Position numbers and translations under genes: made by a program. Of a stretch of 64,000 nt of DNA, positions 33,640 through 45,643 are shown one piece after another. The DNA comes from Nemertoderma westbladi (taxonomy: Eukaryota; Xenacoelomorpha; Nemertodermatida; Nemertodermatidae): positions 32,703-96,702 of the forward strand of contig JAUCBJ010001520.1 of assembly GCA_032718475.1 (NCBI GenBank). The letters are read 5' to 3'. Under the pieces are notes generated by a model that did no database searches, had not been told where the DNA came from, and worked only from the letters and a program-made list of their open reading frames with translations. Position 1 is the first letter of the stretch; each line of letters begins with the position of its first letter.

Positions 33640-33690
33640 GTGTACTTATTTAGCTACCACGTAAGGATGCAAGGCAGAGATGCGTGAGTT
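33640..33690. mobile_element. SINE body fragment
   Basis: ATTTAGCTACCAC(G)TAAGGATGCAAG and AGAGATGCG match 20428-20465 within the tRNA-derived SINE. Head and tail are absent. Confidence 0.5.
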
Positions 33691-33857
33691 TGATAAAAAT
33701 ATAAGTAATGTATAAAAAATATAAGTGAAAAGTAAAAGTAAAATTTGGATTGTGACCTGTTGCAAATAATCATGTCCTGAATATTATATAATACATTCTA
33801 TAATAAAACTTACATGAAATAGATGTATCACTCCATTGTTTATGAAATAACATACAA

Positions 33858-35361
33858 AAATTGTTTAAGAAAGTGGCTCCAACTATTATCATATCCCTAC
33901 ACGGCTATGTCAATGACATTATTGTTGAGGGTGAGTTTCCAGACTTCCTAAAGAAGTCTCATATCAAACCCCTGTTGAAGAAGCCGAAACTCGATGCAGA
34001 AGTCCTCAAGAAATATCGCCCTGTTAGTAATTTGAGTTTTGTCTCAAAATTGATAGAGAAGATAATTGTTATTCAGGCATCATCTCAGCTACTGTTTCAT
34101 GTAAAACAATCAGGATACCGACGAAACTATTCTACCGAAACTGTCAACTTAGCATTTCATAATGAGGTGCTTTCAGCTATGGATAAACAAGAGGTGACCC
34201 TTGCGGCTAACTTAGATTTGAGCGCTGCGTTCGATACCGTGAACCATATGCGTTTATTGGCGAAATTGGAACTCGTTTTTGGATTTAGAGGACGTGCGTT
34301 GAAGTTATTTGAATTTTATTTGAGTAATAGAGACCAGCGAGTTGTAATCGATTGTGAACAGTCAGATCCTATGGAGGTTGATACAGGTGTACCTCAGGGA
34401 AGTATCTTGGGTCCGTCTTTTCAACGTTTATTTGGTTGATTTATTTCTGTCACTCGACGATCTAAATTGTTCGTTTTTCAACTACGCTGATGATACAACG
34501 GTATATATTACTGGCAATGTGGCTGAAATAGATCTTATTAGTGAACAGTTAGTCACCGTACTGGATAATATATTATTATGGAACAAACGCACTCATCTTC
34601 AGTTAAACGCTGACAAGACTCAAGTGATACTTTATGGAACAAAACAACAAACTGATAAAGCGAAAAAGGTATATGATGTTACTGAATTACTTTATGATGG
34701 CAACAAAGTTAAATTTGTTGATACCGTCAAGTCCTTGGGAGTTCTCTTTGATGAAAACATGAAGTTCAACAAACACGTCGATGAGAATGCCAAGAAGACG
34801 AGGTACTACATCAAGAGTTTGTACAAAATTCGCCCTTATCTGAATAAAAATTATCTTGAAACTCTGACACACTCTTTTGTAGTTAGTCGATTGGATTATT
34901 GTAATGCAGTTTTGTCATCAGCTGATAACAAAACCATTAAGAAGCTACAAGTAATACAAAATTCGACAGCACGATTGGTGAGTGGTGTCTCAAAGTATAT
35001 GAAACACGATGATGGGACATATGAGTACAGTTCGATGACAACTCTACTGCGGAAACAACATTGGCTACCCATTAAAACTCGAATTGAGTTCGAGACTTCA
35101 CTGATGACATTTAAATGTTTGAAACACATGGCTCCCGATTACCTCTCCGATGCCATCGAGGTTGATGTACCAACTCGTTTGTTACGCTCTAATGCTTCCA
35201 TAAAGCTCGCCATTCCCAGTGTTAAAAACATGTTAACGATGAAGTCTTTCTCACGATATGCGCCCGACTTATGGAATACAATGGCTCCAAAAACTGTACA
35301 AACCTCAATAGACACTTTCAAAACACAACTAAAAACCTATTTATTTAATAAATACACTTAA
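33858..35361 (+). mobile_element. CR1/L2-like LINE (family E), 5'-truncated, one frameshift
   Basis: RT frames 33861-34439 and 34354-35361 overlap where a one-base change near 34425 shifts the frame within GVPQGSILGP. Motifs: IKPLLKKP, YRPVSNLSFVSKLIE, LDLSAAFDTVNH, NYADDTTVYI, LGVLFDENMKF. The L2-type tail is QNSTARLVSG, KQHWLPIKTRIEFE, MTFKCLKHMAPDYL, FKTQLKTYLFNKY, then stop. The single lesion suggests a recent insertion. Sequence to about 35570 is probably its 3' UTR (GGGCGCCCTGATAGG/CTAGGAGGGCGCC). Confidence 0.87.
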
Positions 35362-35676
35362 TTTGTCATTTTCCGTGTTTTGTCATTTTCAGTAAGTTTT
35401 TATTCAGTACGTTTTTATTTTTATCGAGTACGTATATTATTTTAAACGTCTGTCTGCTATCCGCCTTCAAAATTGTTCTAAATTTGTCCTAATTTATCAA
35501 ATTTTTGGTGCAGTTTATCACAGCCGGGCGCCCTGATAGGAGTAAAATCTAGGAGGGCGCCTGTTTAAACAAATATAAATATTGCAATTATTATTATACA
35601 TAACAAGTTATCATTGGCTATCATTTCATGCTTTTCCACGCTGAGCATACCATGATAATGACATAATAATACAATA

Positions 35677-35937
35677 ATGTCAGAATTTCAAGTTTCGGTT
35701 GTAGCCACAATATTTGTAACGATAGGAATATGTATCCCTGTGGGATTCAAGAGCCGCAGGTCAATATTCTTAGGTATCGTCTGGGAGAAAATACCTCGGG
35801 ATGAAAGGGCTTACAACCAAGCTATCATGTTGTCATCAACTTCCCGGTCAATAAACCGATTTGCTTCGAATCTCTTGTTCGCATGGACTAATTTCCATTC
35901 CACCACTCTACAACTATTTGAAGGAATACAATTGTAA
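35677..35937 (+). CDS. uncharacterised 86-aa ORF, doubtful
   Basis: Begins MSEFQVSVVATIFVTIGICI, a hydrophobic N-terminus that could be a signal anchor. The rest is mixed polar with no recognised domain. No splice or promoter evidence. It sits between a LINE end and a piggyBac relic, so it may be chance or transposon-derived. Confidence 0.15.
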   Translation: MSEFQVSVVATIFVTIGICIPVGFKSRRSIFLGIVWEKIPRDERAYNQAIMLSSTSRSINRFASNLLFAWTNFHSTTLQLFEGIQL

Positions 35938-35981
35938 CATTCTCTGAAACTGTATTCTATAACAGTATTCTATTCTAACAT

Positions 35982-36800
35982 CCTATTAGCACTGGAAAGG
36001 GGTCGAATCAGCCCCCCTGGATTATAATTGCTGTAAAACTGTACAACCACATTATTTATCTGCCCGATTTTTTTGACAATTAGCCAAATTTAAAGGCGCA
36101 TCCTTTACAAAAAACGGCGTCGCAGTTGGATTTATACTTTTAGCTGTGGGTGCCACCTCAAAATGTGAAATTTTCTTTGAAATTTTTTTTTGAAATTTTC
36201 GCATTTTGTAAGGTTATTTATGAGTTCGACCATAGTGATGTTTTGGCTTTTTTATAGGGACATTCTACTGCTCTATACAAGTATGTACGTGTAGTGGTAC
36301 GTCATTTTTGTCATATTTGTAAAGGCACTTCAAATTTTGAAAATTTCAAGTTTCGGAAAATATGTCCAAATTTTGATTTCAACAATGAAGTACACTGTCA
36401 CATCTGAAGTACAATGAAGTACACTGATAAATGTATTATGATTTTTAGATAATTTTCATTCGATTCAGCGACCCAGAAAACCTATAAAAATGCGTTGAAT
36501 ACCAAGCTTTGGCGTATTTTCAGAATCTTGAATATCTCAAAATTTGAAGTACCATGCCATCATTTTGGTGCACCAAAAATGAGCTACCACTAGGTAGTCA
36601 TGTTTTTAGAATGTTTTTATGTGTATTTGTGTTGTTTTGTGTTAGAATGTTTTAAGTCTAATCGCATTCGATTTAGCGCCTTGAATAGCCTACTGGTTCT
36701 GGCCAACAAAGACACTATTCGTTTTTAAATTAACACAAATTTTGAAATTTGTTCCTGGGATACTTCTTTTTTCATATTATTTTTCATACTATTGGGATCT
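35982..36800. mobile_element. diverged piggyBac-type foldback relic
   Basis: Starts CCTATTAGCACTGG (compare CCCTATTACCACTGG), with a degenerate GGTCGAATCAGCCCCCC palindrome. It then follows the same internal order as 45644-46330, including the GCCACCTCAAAA, TACGTCATTTTTG and GATTCAGCG words. The end near 36700-36790 resembles the opposite terminus of copy 1 in reverse. Neither a TTAA pair nor the far end is identifiable. Confidence 0.6.
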
Positions 36801-37490
36801 TCTAAGATCTACTAATATAACGGATTAGGAATTCAGGACGTACAAACATCGTCCTACATCATTAGGATGTGTTGCCGACCACACGAACACCTCAACGGTT
36901 AGTGATCAGCCACGGAAATCCTCAATTTATCTGCATTGTCAAGTCACAAGTCCAATGTCTTGTATGAAACGTGTCGGGAATGTCAATAGGTGTCCCCTCA
37001 ACTATTCACCAGCCTGCTGCCATAAAACAAAAACACACCTAGGCTGATGGATCTTGGGATAAAATTAGACAAGATTTATATGTGTTTGCAGTGTAGAACT
37101 GGATTTGGGGAAGGTGAAGTTATAAAGGTTGTAAAATATTTCATTTGATATGCAATGAAATCTTATGCCATGAACCCTGCATACAGTAGTATACCGCAGT
37201 GGCTATGTATTTTGCAATCTACTATCTTATTATAGCAGGGAATATCGAAACAGGAGGGGAACCTGATGGAAATACCATCTTGGCAAATTAATATATCGTC
37301 TCAAAGATAAATTTTCAAATAAGGGAAAGGTGCAGGTTAAAGTGGCACGTTATTCTAACCAAAACAAAAGGCCATACAAATAAATGGTCAATACTTCAAT
37401 TCAATAACTTCAAAAGTCAATAGAACATGTCGAGAGTAATCCGTTGTTATTCCCGGCGATTTCCCCCGGAGAGGAATTTATTCATTCATT
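36801..37490. other. no feature seen
   Basis: Intergenic DNA without recognisable frames or repeats. Confidence 0.4.
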
Positions 37491-37498
37491 TTCAAAGC

Positions 37499-37680
37499 CC
37501 CCCCCCCCCCTATCTATGTATATCTAAAGGAAGCATTAATATTGACATTGAGTCGTGGCCGTGACCGTGTAACAAATGGTTGTATTCGAGTTGGATATCA
37601 AAATGAGAAAGGGGGGCGGGGGGGTGTGGGGGAGGGGGGGGGGGGGTGGGGGGGGGGGGGGGGGGGGGGGGGTGGGGAGA
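37499..37680. repeat. C tract and long G-rich tract
   Basis: Ten or more C at 37499-37510. From 37611 to 37679 there is an almost pure G run, broken by a few T and A, including about 24 G in a row. G-quadruplex formation is likely. Frames through it (polyGly or polyPro) are artefacts. The length may be inaccurate in the assembly. Confidence 0.9.
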
Positions 37681-40600
37681 GAGGAAGACATAAAGAGTGA
37701 TAAATCAAGTCGATATTCTCTGTACACTGTTTATTACATCTACATGTATATATATAATATAATATAATATATATGCGTCGGGGCGTATCCCATACAATGC
37801 GATTACAAGGCACAATGATAGGTGTAATATGTTGATCAATCAGGCAGTACATTTCTTAGCATGGTGAGTGACGAGAACCTAGTTACATTCGGCACGTCAG
37901 TTTAGTGTTAGTTTTGAATAGGAGCCATCCCAAGTGCTCTTTATGCATGACATGTACATTTTAATTAATTTTGAGGATGAAAACGCATTAAGGCACTGCT
38001 AACTAAGCATGACATATACCACTACTGACCTTTAAATACTGCAGCGAGAATTAAATATGACAATAATACACAAATATATCAGTTGGTGGCTGTATATCTG
38101 ACATGTTGGTATATACTTGTAGGAGCATCTCTAAATAAAGTGCATAGGATCTACATAATAGTTGGTGGGATAGCTTATCGCTATTCATACATAGTGGGCA
38201 TCCTAATTATCCTGGCAAAATATCCTGGTGGTTTGGAAATGCGGATGCGTAGAAATTAATGAGAAAATCTTGGGTAAACTAGTGTGTAAGACGTTGTTGT
38301 CCAGTGCACTGCTGCGCGGAGTGAGCAAAGCCAGAACCCTTCAAAACATATGAAGCTGGAAAGACGGTTTGAACCAATGTGCAATGCAGATGATGCATCC
38401 ATTACCCAGTGCTGCTTCCCCCTGCCAGCGTTATGGCATCCAGATAGATTCCCCTTGAGCGTACCAGTCACTGTGACAGTGTCACATTGGGTAAAGGAGC
38501 TAAGGCTCCCTTATATAATAATGCCTGGACGCTATGTTGCCGGGGAAACTGACCGTTTACACCAGTGTCTCTGTGATCAACAAAAATGTGGATTGGCTAG
38601 GAGAGCAGGGAAATCATTTTCCTATCCTGAGTAGGAATCGAAATCTATATTTTTGTGGTGTGTTTTTAACTGTCAGTATAGGACTGCAGAGTAATTAATT
38701 TGTTGTGGTATTAGCGTGTTAAGAAAGGTTCTCCATGAGTGTTATTGTGTGCTGTAGCTTTTATTATACATAACGGCAAACTCTATTATACTCTAAACAT
38801 CGCCGAAATTGAATATAATTGATGGAACCCTCGATCCCGTAGCCCGGCACGCACCAAGTGATCATCGTTGTGTGGGTAGGCCCTGCTTCTCGGTGGAGGC
38901 GGAGGGATACGCATCGTGAACAACTCACAAGCCAGGCGCTGGCAGAGGCTCGTAGGCCAAAGTAGAGGGCGTGACAGGCATAGCAGCCCAACTGGCAACG
39001 TTTGCTGTACTAATGGTAGTAGTGCGCGGTGAGGGTGGTGCACTCGATGGACTGCAATGCTACCCCTTCTTGCTATCCTATCTACCTCTGATCGTCTCAG
39101 CTCATATACTATGTTGAGACTTGTTCCATGGTGCTCATGCTACAATGATAATAAGTAAGTATATATAAATTGTACGGTAATCTTAGGATTAGGAACCATG
39201 TAGTGTGTTACCTTAGGCTGTAGTTTACAAAATTGTAGTATTAAGTATGTCTACTTTATTTTCTCGGCTCTCACTTATCCCTTTGAGTAAAATGTAAGTG
39301 ATTACAAACAAAAAATAACCATTTAGTTACTGCAAGTCCAATAATCTGGCACTTTATTTGATTATTGTTTGCGAGCTGTTTTAAAAGTGTAAAATGCCCC
39401 ATTATGGATTATTATAATAATAAAGATAAGAGTACTGTAGTCTTATAAAGTGCTAGATTACGCCATGGAGTACGTAATTTTATTCGAAAATTTCTGAATA
39501 TTATTTTACAATAATTTATTTAACGTCATTAACAAGGGATTGATATGGAAGGAAGGAACTTACGAAAAAACATGATCCTACTTCATTACCTTTCGGCCAG
39601 TTTACAGGCAGTGGACTTCTTGAACCTGCCCCATAGGCCTACCGTGTGCTGAGAAAGATCAACAGCATTCTTTCTTCCTAAATCCCTAACCTGTGTATAC
39701 TATCATGTTGTCTCGGAGCGCCGATGGAAGAGTTTTCGATTTCAGATTCGGCTCTATTATCCCGAACTCCGCTAACGATTCACACATTCACACATTATAT
39801 GGAGCACGTATATTATGGTACCTATAATATGACGATTTATTTCACTAATTCAAATTTACGGATGCTCTATTCTCTACATCGGTTTATATATGAGCAACTC
39901 ATTCAACCTAAACCCACTATGGATATTTTTTTATTAAAATTTGGAATGGATTATTGGATATGCGGAGTGAGTACTGCTCACTCAGCCCTCGCCTCGCCGC
40001 GCTCAGTGAGTAGTTTCGGCCAACTAACCCAAGTTATGGTTGCTCTTTGAATTAATATTTATTTACATATGGAATTTAGGACATTCCAACAATGGCAATT
40101 CTGCATGGTCAATTGCGACCCGGACAACTCCGACCTATTACAATTTCATGAATTTTTTTAAAGAGCAATAATATTTATAATTTTATAATGATTATGTGTA
40201 AATTTATTTGCTTGTAATAAATAGTCCTATGCCGGATCCGGAAAATTCCGACCCGCAAAAATTAATGCTAATTAAGTTGAAATTAAGTTTAATTAAAAGT
40301 TGAAACGCGTCTGAATATTTTGGATCGTATCTGTTTAACATCTATATGTATTTATATGACGAGTTTATTCAACTAAGTAGGTCCAAATATAGACCAAATG
40401 TTATAATTATATCACGAGTTTTTTCGAGGTATCAAAATTGAAAGATGCAATTTAAATTGTTCTATCCTAACGACATATAATATACAAAACTTATTTAATG
40501 ACTGCCCTTAAATAGGTTGACTTGGTATATTATATATCACATATATACTACATAACATCACACCTCACTAATATATAATTCAAGTGATTGGTGAATTTGC

Positions 40601-41780
40601 CTCATATATATATATATTATATATACCAACAAAACGAAGTTGGGTGGGATAAACTGCTAAGATGCCATAACCTTCTCATAATATACCATTCAAAGAGCAC
40701 CCAATACTACATAGCAGAGAAATGTCACAAGAATTGGGTGACGCCCTTAGAAAGTTTAATATAGTCAACAACTAGCCTGTGTGTGAACTGGGAAATCATT
40801 GAATGAAGCTAGAGTAAGCTGGTCACGCATTATTATGCGACCAACTGGATATTAATTGGGAATGCCTGATATATATATATATTTCCCACATTAATGAAGT
40901 GTTTATCCTCTTAAACAAGTTTACGATGTTCGTTCATTCGTGCATCTTGAATTTCTGGGTTCATTTATTGAGAGGCTCCATGTCAATTTCTGGCCATTTA
41001 ACAATCTTTATTTTCATTTATTGTAAAATATATAATTTTTATAATTATAATTTACGTACACCTTTGAATAGTTTATTCTACCTATTTTATCCGGAAAGAA
41101 TAATAAAGCTATATCTCCCAGAATCTCACCTTCTCTGAAAGGTACTTTTTTTCGGGCAGCACTAGAGCCTCTCTCCTAAATTATGCTATAAAAAGAAAAT
41201 AGTTTTTGCTATGTAAATTTCGGCTATTTCTCAGCAAGTTTTATTTATTTACAAAATATTCAGATAGGGGGGGGGGGGGATGAACCTTCTTGTTAATCAA
41301 AATAATATTTATATTTTCGAATAAAATGGCGTACCCGACATAATCCACTTTACATTCAATGTTATAATAATGTTAAAACTTAGTATTATTATATTTTAGT
41401 AGAGTTGGTATACTTACCTTACTTCATAAACCGATGGTAGGTGTGTCTTACCTGAAAAAATTTGTACAGAACATTCTTATAACAATGATTTCTTTGTATT
41501 CTAAGCAATATATGAAATTATCAATGTAGTATATTTAGTATTGAAAACATTACCGGTGTCTGTTATGTCTGTTAATTTGTTAAAGATTTTATCTAGTTCC
41601 GTGAAATCAAATATGGTAACAAAATGAGGTAAGTACGGCTTATATATGGTAAGTTATTCGAAACAAATTATTTGCTCACCTAATTATATACCTTTTTGCA
41701 CCAAATAAACTCACTTTCCATCAAAAACGGCTCATTTTAGCACCAAATGTTATAAGGTCTGTCTATGGCCCTGGTTAGGG
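37681..41780. other. mostly anonymous intergenic DNA
   Basis: No exon chain recognised. 38260-38640 and 38820-39060 are GC-richer islands with open but unmatched frames. A 108-codon frame at 39724-40050 has no known motif. There are short AT microsatellites (37748-37770, 40605-40625, 40870) and a G run at 41268-41280. Confidence 0.4.
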
Positions 41781-41783
41781 TCG

Positions 41784-41917
41784 CTAACTGGGAACCTGGT
41801 TTTCAACCCTACCTGGGGCCAATATGGCCAATTAAAGCCAATTTGGCTCGAAGTGCCAATTGGCTTTATTTGGCCATATTGGGTTTCCTTACCAGGTTTC
41901 CAGTTAGGTTTAGGGTT
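41784..41917. repeat. long imperfect hairpin
   Basis: The left arm (CTAACTGGGAACCTGGT, then CCAATATGGCCAA and AAGCCAATTTGGC) is the near-complement of the right arm (GCCAATTGGCTTTATTTGG, CCATATTGG, ACCAGGTTTCCAGTTAG), with a loop of only a few bases (TCGAAGT). Arms total about 65 bases. It could be a MITE or a transcribed hairpin. Confidence 0.75.
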
Positions 41918-42063
41918 AAAGACAATTTTTGTCTAGGGTTTCGATCGCCGAAGGTTAGTTATAGCTAATTAGAGGTAATTAAAAAGTATTTAGTGGAAAG
42001 TGATCCGTATTGGTGCAAAGGTTAATTTATTTGGTGGAGAAGTAAGTTATTTATATATCTAAA

Positions 42064-43672
42064 AATAATTGAGCTAATCAGACCGGGAGATATGCACATA
42101 GACTAATAATTGAGCTAATCAGACCGGGAGATATGTACATAGACTAATAATTGAGCTAATCAGACCGGGAGATATGTACATAGACTAATAATTGAGCTAA
42201 TCAGACCGGGAGATATGTACATAGACTAATAATTGAGCTAATCAGACCGGGAGATATGTACATAGACTAATAATTGAGCTAATCAGACCGGGAGATATGT
42301 ACATAGACTAATAATTGAGCTAATCAGACCGGGAGATATGTACATAGACTAATAATTGAGCTAATCAGACCGGGAGATATGTACATAGACTAATAATTGA
42401 GCTAATCAGACCGGGAGATATGTACATAGACTAATAATTGAGCTAATCAGACCGGGAGATATGTACATAGACTAATAATTGAGCTAATCAGACCGGGAGA
42501 TATGTACATAGACTAATAATTGAGCTAATCAGACCGGGAGATATGTACATAGACTAATAATTGAGCTAATCAGACCGGGAGATATGTACATAGACTAATA
42601 ATTGAGCTAATCAGACCGGGAGATATGTACATAGACTAATAATTGAGCTAATCAGACCGGGAGATATGTACATAGACTAATAATTGAGCTAATCAGACCG
42701 GGAGATATGTACATAGACTAATAATTGAGCTAATCAGACCGGGAGATATGTACATAGACTAATAATTGAGCTAATCAGACCGGGAGATATGTACATAGAC
42801 TAATAATTGAGCTAATCAGACCGGGAGATATGTACATAGACTAATAATTGAGCTAATCAGACCGGGAGATATGTACATAGACTAATAATTGAGCTAATCA
42901 GACCGGGAGATATGTACATAGACTAATAATTGAGCTAATCAGACCGGGAGATATGTACATAGACTAATAATTGAGCTAATCAGACCGGGAGATATGTACA
43001 TAGACTAATAATTGAGCTAATCAGACCGGGAGATATGTACATAGACTAATAATTGAGCTAATCAGACCGGGAGATATGTACATAGACTAATAATTGAGCT
43101 AATCAGACCGAGAGATATGTACATAGACTAATAATTGAGCTAATCAGACCGGGAGATATGTACATAGACTAATAATTGAGCTAATCAGACCGGGAGATAT
43201 GTACATAGACTAATAATTGAGCTAATCAGACCGGGAGATATGTACATAGACTAATAATTGAGCTAATCAGACCGAGAGATATGTACATAGACTAATAATT
43301 GAGCTAATCAGACCGGGAGATATGTACATAGACTAATAATTGAGCTAATCAGACCGGGAGATATGTACATAGACTAATAATTGAGCTAATCAGACCGGGA
43401 GATATGTACATAGACTAATAATTGAGCTAATCAGACCGGGAGATATGTACATAGACTAATAATTGAGCTAATCAGACCGGGAGATATGTACATAGACTAA
43501 TAATTGAGCTAATCAGACCGGGAGATATGTACATAGACTAATAATTGAGCTAATCAGACCGGGAGATATGTACATAGACTAATAATTGAGCTAATCAGAC
43601 CGGGAGATATGTACATAGACTAATAATTGAGCTAATCAGACCGGGAGATATGTACATAGACTAATAATTGAC
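42064..43672. repeat. 41-bp satellite array, about 39 copies
   Basis: Perfectly phased units containing TAATTGAGCTAATCAGACCG and GGAGATATGTACATAGAC. Only three variant positions were seen: a C for T in the first unit, and a G-to-A change (CCGAGAG) in two units exactly 164 bp (four units) apart. Such homogeneity implies very recent amplification. There are no unique spacers, so it is not CRISPR-like. Confidence 0.97.
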
Positions 43673-44160
43673 GCTTTGTAAAATAACGGTCAGAACGAGA
43701 ACAATTGACTGTAAGACGCTATTTTTTAATTAAATGTTAAAATATTTTACGATCTGATATTATTATATGCGCTTGGAAATTTAATTTAATTTACATGGAA
43801 TCACACATCGGCTTTATATATCTGTAAAATTTGTGTGGCCAAAAATAATCCAATAATATTTTTTTTAATAATAATATAAAATTTGCCTTGGTCCGATCCG
43901 GTGTGTATATCTGGCACCTAACACTACTACTTTAAACATATTATTACCCTAGTATTTGGAGCCTCGGGAATCAGTATTACTGTGGTAGAACACTCCTAGG
44001 CATCAGATACTACCGAGGTATTGAAAAATAACACGCAATTTATCACTATCCCCGGGCAAATTCGACCCTAATAAAAGCTGATTACTCCCAAAAATAAAAC
44101 TGTAACCTGTTCTTTTGACTTCTTTCGTACTTTAGTTAGAATAACGTGCCACGTTAAAGG
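43673..44160. other. no feature seen
   Basis: AT-rich flank between two minisatellites. No gene recognised. Confidence 0.4.
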
Positions 44161-44189
44161 TCAGATTCCGCGCTGCTTTTTTATGTGCG

Positions 44190-44325
44190 GTATTCTGAGC
44201 TGATTTTTTGAGCTGTTTGTCTAACCTTTTTTTGAGCTGTTTGTCTAACCTTTTTTTGAGCTTGTTTTCAAGCTTTTTTCGTTTTTTAGCTTTTTTCAAG
44301 CTTGTTATTCCTTTTCTAACGTTCA
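44190..44325. repeat. short TTTTTTGAGCTGTTTGTCTAACC repeats
   Basis: Two clear and several partial copies of a unit of about 23 bp around TGAGCTGTTTGTCTAACC, grading into CAAGCTTTTTTCG words. Probably replication-slippage DNA. Confidence 0.65.
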
Positions 44326-44530
44326 GTTAAAATGAAGATAATGTTCTAATGTACTAATGTTCTAGAATTAGATAATTAATAATAATAATTAGATAATAAT
44401 TATGATATTAGACCCAGGTTTTTTTAACTTTTTTGAGCTTTTGTTCTATATTTCAGGTTTAAGTATTCGAAAATTCTCAGATTCATCTAGAAGCAATTAA
44501 TTTCTAGAAATTGTTTTAACTAAAAAAAGC

Positions 44531-45170
44531 TGCTTCTAGGTTCCTGGAGTAGGCTGCTTCTAGGCTGATTGGAGTAGGCTGCTTCTAGGCTGATTGGAGT
44601 AGGCTGCTTCTAGGCTGATTTGAGTAGGCTGCTTCTAGGCTGATTGGAGTAGGCTGCTTCTAGGCTCATTGGAGTAGGCTGCTTCTAGGCTGATTGGAGT
44701 AGGCTGCTTCTAGGGTGATTGGAGTAGGCTGCTTCTAGGCTGATTGGAGTAGGCTGCTTCTAGGGTGATTGGAGTAGGCTGCTTCTAGGCTGATTGGAGT
44801 AGGCTGCTTCTAGGCTGATTGGAGTAGGCTGCTTCTAGGCTGATTGGAGTAGGCTGCTTCTAGGCTGATTGGAGTAGGCTGCTTCTAGGCTGATTTGAGT
44901 AGGCTGCTTCTAGGCTGATTGGAGTAGGCTGCTTCTAGGCTCATTGGAGTAGGCTGCTTCTAGGCTGATTGGAGTAGGCTGCTTCTAGGGTGATTGGAGT
45001 AGGCTGCTTCTAGGCTGATTGGAGTAGGCTGCATCTAGGCTGATTGGAGTAGGCTGCTTCTAGGCTGATTGGAGTAGGCTGCTTCTAGGCTGATTGGAGT
45101 AGGCTGCTTCTAGGCTGATTGGAGTAGGCTGCTTCTAGGCTGATTGGAGTAGGCTGCTTCTAGGTCTGCT
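44531..45170. repeat. 25-bp minisatellite with an 11-unit higher-order repeat
   Basis: About 25 units of GGAGTAGGCTGCTTCTAGG plus CTGATT. Marker variants (TGATTT, CTCATT, GGTGATT) recur in the same order 275 bp apart (44621 and 44896), showing that an 11-unit block duplicated. Confidence 0.93.
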
Positions 45171-45205
45171 CTCTAGGAGCTGCTTCTAGGCTGATTTTAA
45201 CTCCA

Positions 45206-45640
45206 CGAAGACAAACATTTAGAGTTAACTTCAACAGTCCTCAAAGAGTATAAACTCCAAGAAGGGTATACTTAAGCATGTGGATGACTTCTGTCACTTG
45301 TGATCATGGATCCGGAAGTCAGGTACCGTTGTTAAGATCAAAAGTAAAGTCAGGAAGTCCTTTGCGTACCTAAGGGGAAGACATGGATAGCGTTGAATGG
45401 GCTAGTAACTTAAATAACCAATTTTCTTCTAAAATATTCAGGTTAATAATTGTCTTGTAAGAATAACCTGAACACCTCCAAATAGGAAAGGGTAATGCAT
45501 GGTCTGCATTGAATAAGCTATCTAGGGTATGGACGAAGCCAGAATCACTCCTTCACTAAAGAAAAATTTACTCCGGCCAGCAGTGGAACCTGTGCTGTAA
45601 TAGGGCAGTCACTGTTGGGCTCATGATTACACACAAGGAT
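45206..45640 (+). mobile_element. family B LINE fragment, decayed
   Basis: The sequence matches 13590-13880: TTAACTTC...AACAGTCCTCA, GCATGTGGATGACTTCTGT, ATCATGGATCCGGAAGTCAGG, GCATGGTCTGCATTGAATA. Frames are broken. It is cut at the right by the piggyBac-type element that entered at TTAA (45640-45643). Confidence 0.75.
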
Positions 45641-45643
45641 TAA

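Noticed and set aside
37536-37852. Polyproline or polyglycine proteins
   Set aside because: Both arise from the G homopolymer tract; no domain or flanking coding signal.
38350-38634. 94-codon frame in a GC-richer island
   Set aside because: No recognisable motif and no splice or promoter support; overlapping minus frames are equally open.
38764-39043. Minus-strand frames of 75 and 85 codons
   Set aside because: Two overlapping frames are open in the same GC-rich patch; neither matches a known family.
39724-40050. 108-codon plus-strand frame
   Set aside because: No domain; the composition resembles surrounding AT-rich DNA.
42064-43672. CRISPR array
   Set aside because: Units are contiguous 41-bp copies without unique spacers, in a eukaryotic genome with no cas genes.
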